A stretch of 14,059 nt of DNA from contig JAJFLT010000249.1 in the NCBI GenBank assembly GCA_021772555.1, positions 1 through 14,059 of the forward strand. The letters run 5' to 3'. Below, in pieces: positions 13,295 through 14,059 of the stretch. Position numbers and translations under genes: made by a program. This DNA comes from Opitutales bacterium (GTDB lineage: Bacteria; Verrucomicrobiota; Verrucomicrobiia; Opitutales; UBA2987). Under the pieces are notes generated by a model. The model searched no databases and was not told the DNA's origin. It saw nothing but the letters and a program-made list of their open reading frames with translations. Each line of letters opens with the position of its first letter. The stretch's first letter is position 1.

Positions 13295-14059
13295 GTGATA
13301 TACCGAACACTTGGACGCACGGGATTAAAGGTATCCGCATTGGGAATGGGGACAGGTGGAGGACTGGATCCGTTAGGACAGAAGAGTGGAAAGTCGGAAG
13401 CAGAAATCCTGCGCCTTTTACGTCATGCCTGCGAACTTGGGATAAACTTGTTCGACACAGCACCAACTTATTTCGATAGTGAATTATTGCTCGGCCACGC
13501 CTTAAAAGCTCTTCCAAGGGAAAAAGTCATCATCTCCACCAAAGTAGCCCTTGCCCGCGGTAACGCTGGCGGAGATCTGCCGAGAATGACTGCTAACGAA
13601 ATAACCGCCAGTCTGGAGACGAGCTTACGACGCTTGCGAATGGACTATGTGGATATACTGCTGTTGGCTGTGCCGGGGGATCAATACTACGATGTATTTG
13701 TCAATGAACATCTCCCGGTCCTCAACAAATTACGGGATGAAGGAAAGTTCCGCTTTTTGGGATCGAGCGAGCAATCAAGTGTAGATGGTTCTCACCGTTG
13801 GCTTCAAAAACTTCTGCCCAGCGGTTTGATCGACGTAGCAATGGTGGCCCACAACATGATCAACCAATCGGCCCAGAGTTCAATCCACCCATTGTGCCGG
13901 AAACATAATATTGGAGTAATAAACATATTCACCGTGAGGCACGTCTTCGGTCATGCCAAACGGCTTGAGGAAGTGGTGACCGATCTGAAAAATCGCGGAT
14001 TGATTGAGCGGGAGGCGCTTTCGGATAAGGATCCCCTAGCCTGGTTGCTGGAAGACGGC
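13295..14059 (+). CDS. Aldo/keto reductase family protein (partial at right edge)
   Basis: From GTG 13295 the frame is open for 255 codons to the window end. The start is supported by GGAG at 13283-13286, eight bases upstream and the best Shine-Dalgarno in the window, and by the typical N-terminus VIYRTLGRTGLKVSALGMGT. The AKR barrel is recognisable: FDTAPTYFDSE gives Asp54 and Tyr59, ISTKVA gives Lys83, and LRRLRMDYVDILLL (111-124) is the family helix-strand. The catalytic histidine normally found after this strand (LLH) is replaced: residues 122-127 read LLLAVP with Ala125. Later, HNMINQSAQ and IGVINIFTVRHVFG resemble a bacterial AKR subgroup I know only as uncharacterised. The likely role is NAD(P)-dependent sugar oxidation or aldehyde reduction at an end of the pathway, unless the missing histidine means weakened activity. 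Confidence 0.87.
   Translation, partial: MIYRTLGRTGLKVSALGMGTGGGLDPLGQKSGKSEAEILRLLRHACELGINLFDTAPTYFDSELLLGHALKALPREKVIISTKVALARGNAGGDLPRMTANEITASLETSLRRLRMDYVDILLLAVPGDQYYDVFVNEHLPVLNKLRDEGKFRFLGSSEQSSVDGSHRWLQKLLPSGLIDVAMVAHNMINQSAQSSIHPLCRKHNIGVINIFTVRHVFGHAKRLEEVVTDLKNRGLIEREALSDKDPLAWLLEDG

Noticed and set aside
1..14059. tRNA, rRNA, CRISPR array, insertion sequence or attachment site
   Set aside because: No cloverleaf, conserved rRNA stretch, regularly spaced repeats, transposase motif or terminal inverted repeats were seen on either strand.

Overview
The window reads as a carbohydrate-scavenging locus of a Gram-negative bacterium, most likely a member of the Verrucomicrobiota or a neighbouring PVC-type lineage. 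This is inferred from four things: a kelch (NanM-like) domain fused to a sodium:solute symporter, a sulfatase beside sialidase-like and sugar-acid enzymes, moderate GC with AT-rich intergenic DNA, and start codons that mostly lack a recognisable Shine-Dalgarno sequence. No rRNA, tRNA, CRISPR array, transposase or regulator gene was seen.

Left half, transcribed leftward from about 7.27 kb: a secreted sialidase-like Asp-box protein, then an 868-residue fusion of a six-bladed kelch (mutarotase-like) domain with an SSS-type sodium symporter, then one uninterrupted reading frame of at least 1073 residues running off the left edge. I translated that frame by hand. Its first ~720 residues are a family-5 (peptide/oligosaccharide-type) ABC substrate-binding protein, and the rest is a DppB/OppB-type permease. 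A transmembrane helix between the two parts makes the topology work.

Right half, transcribed rightward from about 7.58 kb: an amidohydrolase-2 family protein (lactonase-like), an SDR dehydrogenase with an apparent one-base insertion in its cofactor motif, a DapA/NanA-family class I aldolase or lyase, a sulfatase with no visible signal peptide, an enolase-superfamily sugar-acid dehydratase resembling D-galactonate dehydratase, and an aldo/keto reductase cut by the right edge. Small or moderate same-strand gaps suggest one operon, with a probable internal promoter before the sulfatase.

Working model (inference): the left operon releases and imports an acidic or sulfated sugar through two kinds of transporter. 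The right operon desulfates it in the cytoplasm and degrades it by a non-phosphorylative route: dehydrogenase, lactonase, dehydratase, 2-keto-3-deoxy acid aldolase, reductase. The set resembles L-fucose or D-galactose type oxidative pathways as much as sialic acid catabolism, so the substrate is open. The 318-bp divergent region and the 176-bp gap before the sulfatase hold the clearest regulatory signals: a TTGACA/TACAAT promoter that would give an almost leaderless sialidase transcript, direct TGTATATA repeats over it, and clustered TGCAG/CTGCA half-sites.
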